From Bacillus_BE sp042263505 (lineage in GTDB: Bacteria; Bacillota; Bacilli; Bacillales; Cytobacillaceae), in assembly GCF_042263505.1 (NCBI RefSeq), contig NZ_JBHKFI010000001.1:530874-594873 (forward strand): DNA of 64,000 nt. The letters are read 5' to 3'. Under the pieces are notes generated by a model. The model made no database searches, was not told where the DNA came from, and saw only the letters and a program-made list of their open reading frames with translations. The position numbers and the translations under genes are program-made. Numbering within the stretch: position 1 is the stretch's first letter; each line of letters starts with the position of its first letter. Shown here in pieces: positions 26,357-35,016 of the stretch.

Positions 26357-27574
26357 TTGGATGCATTAGATATACTCACCAATTTGGAATATATTGTTCC
26401 TTTTTTTCAACCGATTTTTAGTGCTGATGAGCATCGAATTATTGGATATGAAATATTAGGAAGAATACAAACGGAATCGGGATACGAAAGTTTGGGCCCT
26501 TTTTTTCTTGATGAAACCATTCCTGAAGAGTACCGTCTTGAAGTGGATAATGTTGTTTTGAAAAAAGCATTAGAAAGAGCTGCTGAACTTGAAGACGATG
26601 TTTTGCTATTTATAAATAGAGATGCGGAATTATTAATGATGGATGATGGGGAGCAATTATTAGATATTTTACGCGACTTTGAACGTATTGGTATTACTTT
26701 AGATAGATTGGTATTGGAAATTACGGAGCGAAACTTTACTGGTGATTATGAACATTTATGTCATTTGTTTAATTATTATAGAACATACGGAATTAAAGTT
26801 GCGATTGATAAACTAGGTGAGGATAGTAGCCAATTAGATCAGATTGGGCAAATTTCCCCCAATATTTTAAAAATTAATTTGATGGCATTACGTTCCATGC
26901 ATTCAACTACTGCTTTTCAAGATATTTTATTTTCCATCTCCATCCTTGCCAGAAAAATTGGAGCCATGCTATTGTTTGAAAATATCGAAACGGGCTATCA
27001 GCTCCAATTTGCTTGGAAGCATGGGGGGCGTTATTACCAGGGCTATTATTTACATAGACCTGATATTGATTTTATCAATCGTGATATTTTAAAAAGTAAA
27101 TTAAAGAGCGAATTTCATCAGTTTATTATGTATGAAAAGAAAAAGCTTGAAGCCTTGTTTTCCATTACTGATCGCTTTCAAAAAAGAATTCAGGAGCTTT
27201 TGATGAAAAATAAAAATGTTGAACATTATGAGGAGTTATTGTTCAATTTGGCGAAAGAAATGAATCATATTGCTTTTCGCATGTATATATGCGATGAAGA
27301 TGGATTTCAGCTTTCACCAAACATCTTAAAAAAAGATGACATGTGGATGATTCAAAAGGAATATACACAAAAAAATTGGAGCTGGCGCCCTTATTTTTTA
27401 GAAAATATCTTCAAAATGAAGAGTGAAAAAAAGGGAATCCTATCTGACTTATATTGCGATATTGAAAGCGGGGAAACGATAAGAACATTTTCGTATCCTT
27501 TAAATACAAAGGAATATTTATTTATTGATATTACGTATGAATTCCTTTATGAGCATGAAGAATTACTATATTGA
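26357..27574 (+). CDS. ykuI: YkuI-type EAL domain c-di-GMP binding protein
   Basis: A 405-residue protein with an N-terminal EAL domain (about 1-245) and the YkuI-specific PAS-like C-terminal domain (about 260-405). The EAL signature is degenerate: YEILGR in place of EALLR and DKLGEDSSQ in place of DDFGTGYSS, while LEITERN is kept. B. subtilis YkuI is known to bind c-di-GMP with little or no hydrolysis in vitro, so this is likely an effector, not a phosphodiesterase. The start is TTG at 26357 with a GGAGAGGAGG ribosome site. It lies 2 kb from a full GGDEF-EAL enzyme. Confidence 0.9.
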   Translation: MDALDILTNLEYIVPFFQPIFSADEHRIIGYEILGRIQTESGYESLGPFFLDETIPEEYRLEVDNVVLKKALERAAELEDDVLLFINRDAELLMMDDGEQLLDILRDFERIGITLDRLVLEITERNFTGDYEHLCHLFNYYRTYGIKVAIDKLGEDSSQLDQIGQISPNILKINLMALRSMHSTTAFQDILFSISILARKIGAMLLFENIETGYQLQFAWKHGGRYYQGYYLHRPDIDFINRDILKSKLKSEFHQFIMYEKKKLEALFSITDRFQKRIQELLMKNKNVEHYEELLFNLAKEMNHIAFRMYICDEDGFQLSPNILKKDDMWMIQKEYTQKNWSWRPYFLENIFKMKSEKKGILSDLYCDIESGETIRTFSYPLNTKEYLFIDITYEFLYEHEELLY

Positions 27575-27661
27575 TGGTTAGGAGATATAAAGAGGGAGGA
27601 ATAAATGAATAATTCTTGTGGAATTCTTTAAATAGAAATTCCTATAAAGGAGAAGAATCCC

Positions 27662-27901
27662 ATGAGTACGTACACAATGATTTTGTTACTAATTTGCCTA
27701 GGAATATTGTTTATTTCCTTTATTTACACACTCCTTCTTATGAAGGAGCAGAAAAGCATTAAAGGAAATATGGATGGGCAAATATCAGAACAAGTGCAAG
27801 ATCATCCTTATATAAGAAATCCAATTTTTGTGGCATATGCCATCTTTTTTGCTCTCCTGATTTTAACGATTGTTTTTGTATCGCTAACCTTTCATTATTA
27901 G
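27662..27901 (+). CDS. Small membrane protein with two transmembrane segments
   Basis: A 79-residue protein with two hydrophobic helices (about 5-26 and 55-76) joined by a polar loop rich in Lys and Gln (KEQKSIKGNMDGQISEQVQ). AAGGAGAAGAATCCC precedes the ATG. Just upstream (27605-27631) an eight-codon reading frame with its own GGGAGG site may act as a leader. It follows ykuI and ends at a terminator. No family recognised; an accessory to YkuI signalling is only a positional guess. Confidence 0.55.
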   Translation: MSTYTMILLLICLGILFISFIYTLLLMKEQKSIKGNMDGQISEQVQDHPYIRNPIFVAYAIFFALLILTIVFVSLTFHY

Positions 27902-27927
27902 GTCTCTCTTGGAGGGATCTTTTTTTT
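27901..27927 (+). terminator. Terminator after the small membrane protein
   Basis: GGTCTCTC pairs with GAGGGATC (two G-U pairs) around a short loop, then seven T. Confidence 0.7.
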
Positions 27928-28071
27928 ACAAAATTTGTCATAATCTGCAATATTGAGAGAATTTAAGTCAGTTTATGCCTATATTTTGCGAACGATTGTC
28001 CATAAATTTAGGCATACTACTTGGTACAATAATGATCGTAAGGAAGAAAATAATTAAAAGGGAGACAAAAG

Positions 28072-28591
28072 GTGAAGATCATTCTTAAATTAATGGTTAT
28101 CGCTATTGCTTTGTTTATTTTTCCATATTCTGAAAAAGCAGAGGGAGATATCGAATCAAGAGAAATGGTAATAAATCTTCTAAAAGATGCGGCAAATGCA
28201 CAGAGCTCCTTAAGTGAAAAGCCGAGAACGATGAGTGAAATTAGAGATATTTTATCCCCCTTTTACAAAAGAATATAGGAAGCTTTATTTAAAGGGGAAT
28301 CTTATTTCAACAGAGGGAAAATATATGACCCTTGGATCGGATTTTGCTCCATTTGCCATCCCCTTTTTTGCCTTTACTGGCGAAACAAAGGTTGTCATAG
28401 AAGTAAATGAGATTTATGTGATTGAATATTTTTCTGGAAGTCGGATAGGTCCGATTACGTATCAAAGTCATTATGAAGGAATAAAGTTGAAAAAGGTTGA
28501 TGGGAAATGGCGAGTTGCTGCTTATTTGCCTGATCGTATTCCTGAAAGAATCATAACAAAAGCGAATGTAACAAGTTTATCCCACTCTTAA
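28072..28591 (+). pseudogene. Frameshifted secreted protein gene (DUF3993-like)
   Basis: The first frame (28072-28278, GTG start behind GGGAGACAAAAG) encodes a signal peptide and reads ...IRDILSPFYKRI then stop. The second frame continues without gap as ...FTKEYRKLYLKGNL and runs to 28591. The switch falls in CCCCCTTTT (28256-28264); removing one base joins both halves into one exported protein of about 170 residues, resembling DUF3993 of other Bacilli (DFAPFAIPFF, SHYEGIKL). It is either a true one-base insertion, a phase-variable or slippage site, or a sequencing error. The stop codon is provided by repeat copy 2; before insertion, the frame would have ended TGA right after ...NVTSL. Confidence 0.7.
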
Positions 28592-28902
28592 CGGACATTT
28601 TGACTCCCACTTTAAGATTCTGAGAATACGAAGAAGATAAGTGGGAGATCAACTGTCCGTAAAGGTCCGACGAGGGATTAAGGTCCTAGTCAGGCGAAGC
28701 CACAGGATGTGGCGCTATGAGCGTGATAAGTGAAATAAGATTTTTCTTTGGGCTTCAGCCCTTAGAAAAATCAATCAGGCTCTGCGTGACTAACCATCAG
28801 TGGGGGATGAATGGCAGACTAAAAGCGCGACGTCAATCGCTGCGTCTGCCCACTTCACATCCTGTGCGTCGAAAACACCCACTGATGGAAGTTTCACTTT
28901 AT
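28581..28902 (+). mobile_element. TTTAT-flanked structured repeat, copy 2
   Basis: A 322-bp copy with TTTAT before (28576-28580) and at the end (28898-28902). It retains all hairpins; the right stem has one mismatch (CACCC for CCCCC), and the loop between the arms differs from copies 1 and 4 while keeping the GCAGAC/GTCTGC pairing. It lies between the stop codon of the frameshifted gene and that gene's terminator. Its first bases create a new stop (TAA at 28589). Confidence 0.75.
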
Positions 28903-28912
28903 GAGCATATAG

Positions 28913-28943
28913 AAAAAGAGCATCTATTAGTGATGCTCTTTTT
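28913..28943. terminator. Bidirectional terminator beyond repeat copy 2
   Basis: AAAAAGAGCATC and GATGCTCTTTTT form the stem with a 7-base loop. It serves the plus-strand pseudogene and the convergent glutaredoxin-like gene. Confidence 0.85.
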
Positions 28944-28952
28944 CAATTATAA

Positions 28953-29195
28953 TCATGATTCTATCGATAAGGCTTCGTTGATTTTTTCAAGATCAAAACC
29001 GGTAATCACAAGATCATCATTGATGACAAAGGTTGGAGTGGAAAAAGATTGGTATTTATGAATCAGCTCATTTCTCGCGTTTTTATCTTTTTTAATATCC
29101 TTAATGGTGTAAGATATTCCTTTATCGGACAAATAGTGTTTGGCAAATTCACATGGTGGACAATCCGATTGACTATATAATACTACTTTTGACAT
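28953..29195 (-). CDS. Glutaredoxin-like thiol-disulfide protein
   Basis: An 80-residue thioredoxin-fold protein with the redox motif CPPC in YSQSDCPPCEFAKHYL, the cis-proline loop STPTFVIND and the C-terminal GFDLEKI helix. It resembles the glutaredoxin/NrdH-like small proteins of Bacilli that reduce disulfides or bacillithiol mixed disulfides in the cytoplasm. CGGGGGATATCA precedes the ATG. The next upstream gene on the same strand is a metallo-beta-lactamase-fold hydrolase 54 bases away, so the two may share a transcript. The in vivo partner is unknown. Confidence 0.85.
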   Translation of the reverse strand: MSKVVLYSQSDCPPCEFAKHYLSDKGISYTIKDIKKDKNARNELIHKYQSFSTPTFVINDDLVITGFDLEKINEALSIES

Positions 29196-29249
29196 TGATA
29201 TCCCCCGAAATATTTGATGAATTAATCTTAGGTGATTCTCGCCATTAAA

Positions 29250-30203
29250 TCAATCGATTTGTTTTTGAAGATATTCAATAAGTCCCATGCTCGATACTTT
29301 TATATCAAGTGCAATGATTTCATACACCTCATGATCATCAGATATTCCCTTATTATGAAGATGGTCTTTAATGGACGTAAATATTTTTTCAAAAGCAAGT
29401 GCATATTTTTCTTCTTGTGTCCGTCCCTCTTGGATGGCATGATGCCCTTCATCTATAAAGATCTTAAGCCAATATTGAACTTGCCGATATACCTCATTCG
29501 GGTTTGCGGATGAACCAAAATGTCCAAAATATATATATTGAAGTTTTTTGCTTCTAAATAATTCCATTGAATGCAGCATTTTATTCGGGTCGAATTGATT
29601 TGGTGAGGTAGTAGGTAAATAGAGCTCAACTTCATCTTTCTGTAATTGTGGATAGGAGATTCCGACGGTGTCTCCAGTAAACATTCCATTTAAGCCTGAG
29701 TGGTGAATACTGAAATGGTGATTAGCATGCCCTGGAGTGTCATAGAAGGTGAGTGTACAATTTTCTCCAATATGGAGAATTTCACGATCATGTTTTTGGA
29801 TTAAACGATCTTCAGGAACGGGAAGGACAGGATTGAATAGACGGTCGAAATCATCGCCGTATACCACTCTGGCACCGGCAATTAGGCGAGATGGGTCAAT
29901 TAGATGCCGGTACCCCTTTGGATGCACGATAACCGTTGCATTAGGGCAATGCTGCAAAAATAGTCCTACTCCACCTGCATGATCGAGATGAATATGTGTG
30001 ACAATGATATACTTAATTTCTTCTGGGTTTATTGTTAGGGAATTTAGTCCCTCGAGAATATATGGGATACTGGGACTTGCGGAGGTTTCAATAATGGTTA
30101 ATTCTTTTTCTTTTAATACATAGGTGCCAGTTCGATTTTCCATACTAAGATCAAAGTCATCAATTAAAAATAGTTTTTCAGCCATTTGAATTGGTTTTTT
30201 CAA
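29250..30203 (-). CDS. Metallo-beta-lactamase-fold hydrolase
   Basis: A 317-residue MBL-fold protein with the zinc motif THIHLDHAGG, a metal histidine in DTPGHANHHFS, the bridging aspartate in MFTGDTVG and the last histidine near YFGHFGSS. An extra C-terminal helical part (about 240-317) is present. Such stand-alone enzymes hydrolyse thioesters or phosphodiesters, or act as glyoxalase II-like proteins; the substrate cannot be read. The start is TTG at 30203 with GGGGAG seven bases upstream. It probably forms an operon with the glutaredoxin-like gene. Confidence 0.82.
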   Translation of the reverse strand: MKKPIQMAEKLFLIDDFDLSMENRTGTYVLKEKELTIIETSASPSIPYILEGLNSLTINPEEIKYIIVTHIHLDHAGGVGLFLQHCPNATVIVHPKGYRHLIDPSRLIAGARVVYGDDFDRLFNPVLPVPEDRLIQKHDREILHIGENCTLTFYDTPGHANHHFSIHHSGLNGMFTGDTVGISYPQLQKDEVELYLPTTSPNQFDPNKMLHSMELFRSKKLQYIYFGHFGSSANPNEVYRQVQYWLKIFIDEGHHAIQEGRTQEEKYALAFEKIFTSIKDHLHNKGISDDHEVYEIIALDIKVSSMGLIEYLQKQID

Positions 30204-30389
30204 AAAAATCTCCCCTTTTTTTCAGCTTTTGCTTGTACAAATACATGAGATTATTTTATTCTGTTAATATTGGCATGTAAAGCAAAATAATGAAAAATTC
30301 TGAATTTTATCCTATGCGGATAGAAACATGTCAAAAGAGAAACCTAATTTCTAATTAGAGTTTGGTTTGTTTTTGAAAGGAGAGGAACT

Positions 30390-30626
30390 ATGTCACAGCT
30401 TCAAGGTATTATATCTCGATTAAAAAGTTTACAAGAACAATCTGTTGGTGGAGAAGCAGCACAACGTTTTTTTGAGGTTAATGGTGAAAGAAAATGCCAA
30501 GTAACTTTTCATCCCAAAACAGAAACATTTGAATTAGAGGTTTATCAGAATAAGGAAAAACCAAAAAGATATCAATTTGATAACATTGATATGATTACAA
30601 TTGAAATTTTTGATTTAATTCAATAG
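30390..30626 (+). CDS. ykuJ: YkuJ family protein
   Basis: A 78-residue small alpha/beta protein matching B. subtilis YkuJ: MSQLQGIISRLKSLQEQ, RFFEVNGERKCQVTFHP, then the conserved C-terminus YQFDNIDMITIEIFDLIQ. GAAAGGAGAGGAACT precedes the ATG. Function unknown. It is followed by a terminator, then a small zinc-ribbon gene and darB, as in B. subtilis (ykuJ-ykuK-ykzF-ykuL), with ykuK absent. Confidence 0.88.
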   Translation: MSQLQGIISRLKSLQEQSVGGEAAQRFFEVNGERKCQVTFHPKTETFELEVYQNKEKPKRYQFDNIDMITIEIFDLIQ

Positions 30627-30631
30627 GGGCT

Positions 30632-30662
30632 AAAAAAGGGAACCGTAAAAAGGTTCCTTTTT
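30632..30662 (+). terminator. Terminator of ykuJ
   Basis: AAAGGGAACC and GGTTCCTTTTT pair around a short A-rich loop. Confidence 0.8.
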
Positions 30663-30713
30663 CTATATGGTTAGATTCTCATCCTTGCGCATACTATTCA
30701 TGAGGTGAAGCCA

Positions 30714-30860
30714 ATGATGATGCCAACTGTAAAATGTCCAAAATGCTTTACAGAATACGAAATGAATCATGTCCTGACAGCCCAATCTAATCAAAATGTG
30801 ATTTTTACCTGTCCTAATTGTCAATATGAATTAAGAAATATTCAAACAAGTAAGGGTTAA
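30714..30860 (+). CDS. Small zinc-ribbon protein
   Basis: A 48-residue protein with two CxxC knuckles: KCPKCFTEY near the start and FTCPNCQYEL near the end, spaced as in zinc ribbons. AGGTGAAGCCA precedes the first of three consecutive ATG codons. It sits between ykuJ and darB, where B. subtilis carries ykzF; I cannot confirm the name. It could bind RNA, DNA or a protein; nothing more can be read. Confidence 0.6.
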   Translation: MMMPTVKCPKCFTEYEMNHVLTAQSNQNVIFTCPNCQYELRNIQTSKG

Positions 30861-30939
30861 GATGGCAAATAAAGAGCAAGGATAACGAAACTGTGATAAA
30901 ATAAAATAGATCGTAAACAAATTAGAGGAGTTTTCGGCT

Positions 30940-31383
30940 ATGAATAGTCTTCACAGTGGGGAATTTTTAAAACAGAATATTAGAGGGTTTATGATTCCAT
31001 CTGAACGTGTTGCTCATGTGCAGATTGGAAATAACCTGGAGCATGCATTATTAGTATTAACAAAAAGTGGATATAGTGCAATTCCTGTGTTGGATCCCTT
31101 TTATAAGCTCCATGGTTTAATTAGTACACCTATTATTATGGACTCTATTTTGGGTCTCGAGCGCATTGAATTTGAGAAATTAGAAGAACGAAAAGTGGAA
31201 GAAGTCATGAACTGTAAAATTCCACGAATGAATATTTCTGTTACCGTTGAAGATAGTCTAGTCCTATTGATTGATCATCCTTTTTTATGCATTGAATCAG
31301 ATGAAGGTTACTTCGAAGGAATCTTAACGAGAAGAACGATTTTAGATGAATTAAATAAATACTTACATCATGAAAATCAATAG
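30940..31383 (+). CDS. darB: c-di-AMP-binding CBS protein DarB (CbpB/YkuL)
   Basis: A 147-residue protein made of two CBS domains: MIPSERVAHVQIGNNLEHALLVLTKSGYSAIPVLD and a second half ending GILTRRTILDELNKY. It equals B. subtilis YkuL (147 aa). There the dimer binds c-di-AMP and, in its apo form, activates the stringent-response enzyme Rel and pyruvate carboxylase when potassium is low. ktrC, another c-di-AMP target family, lies 3.6 kb away. TTAGAGGAG precedes the ATG, and a terminator follows directly. Confidence 0.92.
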   Translation: MNSLHSGEFLKQNIRGFMIPSERVAHVQIGNNLEHALLVLTKSGYSAIPVLDPFYKLHGLISTPIIMDSILGLERIEFEKLEERKVEEVMNCKIPRMNISVTVEDSLVLLIDHPFLCIESDEGYFEGILTRRTILDELNKYLHHENQ

Positions 31384-31409
31384 GCCCTCCATTTGGGGGC
31401 TTATTTTTC
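31383..31409 (+). terminator. Terminator of darB
   Basis: GGCCCTCC pairs with GGGGGC around ATTT, followed by TTATTTTT. Confidence 0.7.
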
Positions 31410-31468
31410 TATCATAAGATTTAGCAGTGTATTGGTTTTATTAAAAAAATGATAATGAGGGAATTCTT

Positions 31469-32353
31469 TTGTCGACACTATCTGAATTTCAATTATTGGC
31501 CATATTAGCATCAGAGATGAATATGAGAAAAGCGGCTGAAAGGCTATTTGTATCCCAGCCTGCTCTTTCCCAACGTTTACAAACCATTGAAAAAGAATGG
31601 GGAACTAAGCTGTTCGTTCGTTCACAGAAAGGCTTATCATTGACTCCAGCAGGTGAAATGGTGATTGATTTTGTTAATGATGTACTTGCGAAGGAGGAAA
31701 GGGTAAGAGAGTCCATCTCTGCACTTAATTCAGAGGTTCACGGGACTTTAAAGATTGCTGTCGCTTCGATTGTGGGACAAAATTGGCTTCCGCAAGTGCT
31801 GAAAAAATTTGTTAATCGCTATCCGCAAGCCAAGATCTCATTAATAACTGGCTGGAGTAGTGAGATTCTACGACATTTATATGATGACCAAGTTCATGTG
31901 GGAATTATTAGAGGTACACCAGATTGGAAGGGAATTAAAATTCACTTGTTTGAGGATAGTCTTTATTTAGTGGATCAGGAAATTACAAAACCAGAACAGG
32001 TCTTGGAAACCAATCGCCCGTTTATCCAATTTAAAAGTGATTCAAATTATTATCAAGAGATACAGGAATGGTGGCACCGGCATTTTCAAACCTCCCCTAA
32101 ACGGACCATTATTGTAGACCAAATTGAAACATGTAAACAAATGGCCTTTAATGGAATAGGTTATGCGATTCTTCCTGCGATTACGCTTAATGGCGCAGAA
32201 AAAAATATTTTTAAGATTCCTTTGCTTGATGGAGATGGAAGTCCACTTAAACGGGATACTTGGCTTTTAGGATATGAATCAGCCTTTCAATTAAAACAAG
32301 TTCAAGCTTTTGTCGAATTAATTAAAGAGCATATTAAAGAAGAAGGAAAATAG
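31469..32353 (+). CDS. ccpC: LysR-type regulator CcpC
   Basis: A 294-residue LysR protein: an N-terminal winged HTH (EMNMRKAAERLFVSQPALSQRLQTIEKE split by the turn at VSQPALSQ), a linker helix and a periplasmic-binding-like effector domain from about residue 90. Length and position between ykuL/darB and dapH match B. subtilis CcpC, which represses citB and citZ and is relieved by citrate. The start is TTG at 31469 with GAGGGAATTCTT upstream. The regulated citrate genes are outside this window. The assignment rests on synteny plus family. Confidence 0.88.
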   Translation: MSTLSEFQLLAILASEMNMRKAAERLFVSQPALSQRLQTIEKEWGTKLFVRSQKGLSLTPAGEMVIDFVNDVLAKEERVRESISALNSEVHGTLKIAVASIVGQNWLPQVLKKFVNRYPQAKISLITGWSSEILRHLYDDQVHVGIIRGTPDWKGIKIHLFEDSLYLVDQEITKPEQVLETNRPFIQFKSDSNYYQEIQEWWHRHFQTSPKRTIIVDQIETCKQMAFNGIGYAILPAITLNGAEKNIFKIPLLDGDGSPLKRDTWLLGYESAFQLKQVQAFVELIKEHIKEEGK

Positions 32354-32422
32354 ATTTTTCTTGTTTTCATTGCTTTTGTTTGTTAAAGTAATTTTAGCAA
32401 AATACATAGGGGGTCTGTCTTA

Positions 32423-33133
32423 ATGAAAATGATGGATGCAAATGAAATAATCTCTTTTATTCAGAATAGTAAAAAAGCAACACCTGTGAAGGTTTATATA
32501 AAAGGTGATCTCGAAGGAATTAATTTTGGTAACGAAGCAAAAACCTTTATTACAGGGAATACAGGAGTTGTATTTGGTGATTGGACCGAAATAAAGACTG
32601 CATTAGATGAAAATAAAGAGAAAATCGATGACTACGTTGTCGAAAATGATCGTCGTAACTCTGCTATTCCATTATTGGATATGAAAAATATTAAAGCGCG
32701 AATCGAGCCAGGGGCCATTATTCGTGATCATGTTGAAATAGGTGATAATGCGGTGATTATGATGGGGGCTTCGATCAATATTGGAGCGGTTATTGGTGAA
32801 GGAACGATGATTGACATGAACGTCGTTTTAGGCGGCCGGGCAACGGTAGGGAAGAACTGTCACATCGGAGCTGGCACGGTATTAGCTGGAGTTGTTGAAC
32901 CACCATCTGCGAAACCTGTTATCGTTGAGGATGATGTCGTGATTGGAGCGAATGCGGTTGTTCTCGAAGGTGTTTCAGTTGGAAAGGGAGCTGTGGTTGC
33001 AGCTGGAGCTGTTGTAATTGATGATGTACCTCCGTATACCGTTGTTGCTGGAACTCCTGCTCGTGTCATCAAGCAAATTGATGAAAAAACAAAATCAAAA
33101 ACGGAAATTAAACAAGAATTACGTCAATTATAA
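32423..33133 (+). CDS. dapH: Tetrahydrodipicolinate N-acetyltransferase DapH
   Basis: A 236-residue acetyltransferase that acetylates tetrahydrodipicolinate at the start of the acetyl branch of diaminopimelate and lysine synthesis. The C-terminal half is a left-handed beta-helix of hexapeptide repeats (GAIIRDHVEIGDNAVIMMGA, GKNCHIGAGTVLAGV, GANAVVLEGVSVGKGAVVAA). The C-terminus KTEIKQELRQL equals the B. subtilis protein, which also has 236 residues. An internal terminator-like hairpin separates it from dapL by 59 bases. PatA encoded upstream catalyses the next step. Confidence 0.96.
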   Translation: MKMMDANEIISFIQNSKKATPVKVYIKGDLEGINFGNEAKTFITGNTGVVFGDWTEIKTALDENKEKIDDYVVENDRRNSAIPLLDMKNIKARIEPGAIIRDHVEIGDNAVIMMGASINIGAVIGEGTMIDMNVVLGGRATVGKNCHIGAGTVLAGVVEPPSAKPVIVEDDVVIGANAVVLEGVSVGKGAVVAAGAVVIDDVPPYTVVAGTPARVIKQIDEKTKSKTEIKQELRQL

Positions 33134-33140
33134 GAGTCAT

Positions 33141-33171
33141 AAAAGCGTGGAAGTTCTTTCCGCGCTTTTTT
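33141..33171 (+). terminator. Hairpin with T-run between dapH and dapL
   Basis: AAAAGCGTGGAA and TTTCCGCGCTTTTTT form a stem with a GTTC loop and one G-U pair. Placed inside the dap operon, it would lower dapL expression relative to dapH unless dapL has its own promoter. Confidence 0.7.
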
Positions 33172-33192
33172 AGATACGAGAAGGGTGAACTT

Positions 33193-34314
33193 ATGAGTCT
33201 ATTTGTTAATATTCGAAGGGAACTGCATTTAATCCCAGAGTTAGGGTATCAAGAATTTAAGACCCAAGCCTATTTATTAAAATATATTCAAGATTTGTCC
33301 CAAGAGCGTTTAGAAATCAAGACATGGAAGACAGGGATATTTGTCAAAGTAAGAGGATTAAAACCGACAAAAATGATAGGTTACCGAACGGATATAGATG
33401 GGTTACCGATTTTGGAGGAAACCGGGTTACCCTTTACTTCGACTCATGTCAACCAAATGCATGCTTGTGGACATGATTTTCATATGAGCATCGCTTTAGG
33501 TGTTTTAACTTATTTTGTTCAGCATCCAATAAATGATAATCTTTTATTTATTTTTCAACCTGCTGAAGAGGGGCCTGGTGGGGCAGAAGCAATGCTGAAA
33601 ACAGACATTATGAAGGAATGGAAGCCAGATATGATCTTTGCTCTCCATATTGCTCCGGAGTATCCTGTTGGGACTATTGCGATAAAGGAAGGATTATTAT
33701 TTGCAAATACTTCTGAGCTATATATTGACTTAACCGGACTTGGTGGACATGCGGCTTACCCCCATTTATCCAATGACATGGTTGTGGCTGCTTGTGCCCT
33801 TGTTTCACAGCTTCAATCAATTGTCGCAAGAAATATTGATCCACTTGACAGTGCGGTCATTACCATAGGGAAAATAACAGGTGGGATGGTGCAGAATACC
33901 ATTGCAGAAAGGTCCAGACTAGAAGGAACAATTAGGACGCTGTCTGTTGATTCTATGAAGAAGGTTAAGACACGGATTGAAGCTCTTGTAAAAGGAATAG
34001 AAATAGGGTATCAATGCCAAGCGGAAATTGACTATGGCTGTAAGTATCACCAAGTATTTAATGAGAAACAATTAACAAGAGAGTTTATGAATTTTCTGAA
34101 AACCCAGCCAGATATTCACTTGCATGAATGTAAGGAAGCAATGACTGGAGAAGATTTTGGTTATATGCTTGCTGAAATTCCTGGTTTTATGTTTTGGTTA
34201 GGAGTGGACTCTCAGTATGGGTTGCATCATGCAAAGCTGACTCCTCGTGAGGATGCAATCGATATGGCAATCTCCACAATTACTAAATATCTGACCTATA
34301 AGGGAAATGATTAA
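33193..34314 (+). CDS. dapL: N-acetyldiaminopimelate deacetylase DapL
   Basis: A 373-residue M20-family metallopeptidase-like deacetylase that releases LL-diaminopimelate and acetate in the acetyl branch of lysine synthesis. Metal and catalytic motifs are YRTDIDGLPILEETG, MHACGHDFHMS (His and Asp/His ligands), QPAEEGPGGA (catalytic Glu) and LHHAKLTP. The small dimerisation domain lies about 175-290. Size and order after dapH match B. subtilis YkuR (374). The ATG is preceded by AAGGGTGAACTT. Confidence 0.94.
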   Translation: MSLFVNIRRELHLIPELGYQEFKTQAYLLKYIQDLSQERLEIKTWKTGIFVKVRGLKPTKMIGYRTDIDGLPILEETGLPFTSTHVNQMHACGHDFHMSIALGVLTYFVQHPINDNLLFIFQPAEEGPGGAEAMLKTDIMKEWKPDMIFALHIAPEYPVGTIAIKEGLLFANTSELYIDLTGLGGHAAYPHLSNDMVVAACALVSQLQSIVARNIDPLDSAVITIGKITGGMVQNTIAERSRLEGTIRTLSVDSMKKVKTRIEALVKGIEIGYQCQAEIDYGCKYHQVFNEKQLTREFMNFLKTQPDIHLHECKEAMTGEDFGYMLAEIPGFMFWLGVDSQYGLHHAKLTPREDAIDMAISTITKYLTYKGND

Positions 34315-34391
34315 CAAAATTAAGAAAATGTGGCTTAGAAGAAAAACGTATATAGACAGCACTTCTTCTAAGAGGAAAGTAGGGGGATAGG

Positions 34392-34841
34392 ATGAGACTA
34401 AGAGAATCGATGCCAGAACTAACTGGTGCAACTTCATGGATCAATGGTGAGGTTACACGAGAACAATTAGTTGGAGAAAAGCCAACACTCCTTCATTTCT
34501 GGGCTGTTAGCTGTCATTTATGTAAATTAGGGATGACAAACATTAATGAATTCAGAGACCATTATAAGGACAAATTGAATGTGGTTTCGATTCATATGCC
34601 TCGCAAAGAAGAAGATATGGATGAGGCTTTGATTCTTTCATTAGCGCATGAAAATGGTATGATTCAGCCTATATTTGTGGATGGTGAACACAAGCTTAGT
34701 GATGCAATGGAAAACAAGTATGTACCTGCTTATTATGTTTTTGATAAAGAAGGTAGACTCCGCCATTTTCAAGCAGGTAGTGGTGGAATGAAAATGCTTG
34801 AAAAGAGGATTAATCGAGTTATAGATGAAATGGAAAAATAA
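34392..34841 (+). CDS. ykuV: Thioredoxin-fold protein YkuV
   Basis: A 149-residue TlpA/ResA-like thiol-disulfide protein with the redox site CHLC in FWAVSCHLCKLGM and the cis-proline motif VPAYYVFDK. It lacks a signal peptide, so it acts in the cytoplasm. Sequence and place after dapL match B. subtilis YkuV (148 aa), a low-potential thiol oxidoreductase. GGGGGATAGG precedes the ATG. A perfect 15-bp terminator stem follows. Confidence 0.92.
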   Translation: MRLRESMPELTGATSWINGEVTREQLVGEKPTLLHFWAVSCHLCKLGMTNINEFRDHYKDKLNVVSIHMPRKEEDMDEALILSLAHENGMIQPIFVDGEHKLSDAMENKYVPAYYVFDKEGRLRHFQAGSGGMKMLEKRINRVIDEMEK

Positions 34842-34850
34842 TAAAACGAA

Positions 34851-34885
34851 TAATGTAGGGACAAGTTATCTTGTCCCTACATTAT
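34851..34885 (+). terminator. Terminator of ykuV
   Basis: TAATGTAGGGACAAG and CTTGTCCCTACATTA form a perfect 15-bp stem around TTAT. The T-run is weak, so it may also stabilise the mRNA end. Confidence 0.7.
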
Positions 34886-35016
34886 TAAGAGGTTCTATTT
34901 TGAAGGAATGATGGTTAGAGAAGACCATTTAATATTCAACTTTCATTTTTTAATTTATTTTTCTTATATGCTAAAATGTTAGTAATAATATTTTATTTTT
35001 CTTCGGAGGAATTATT

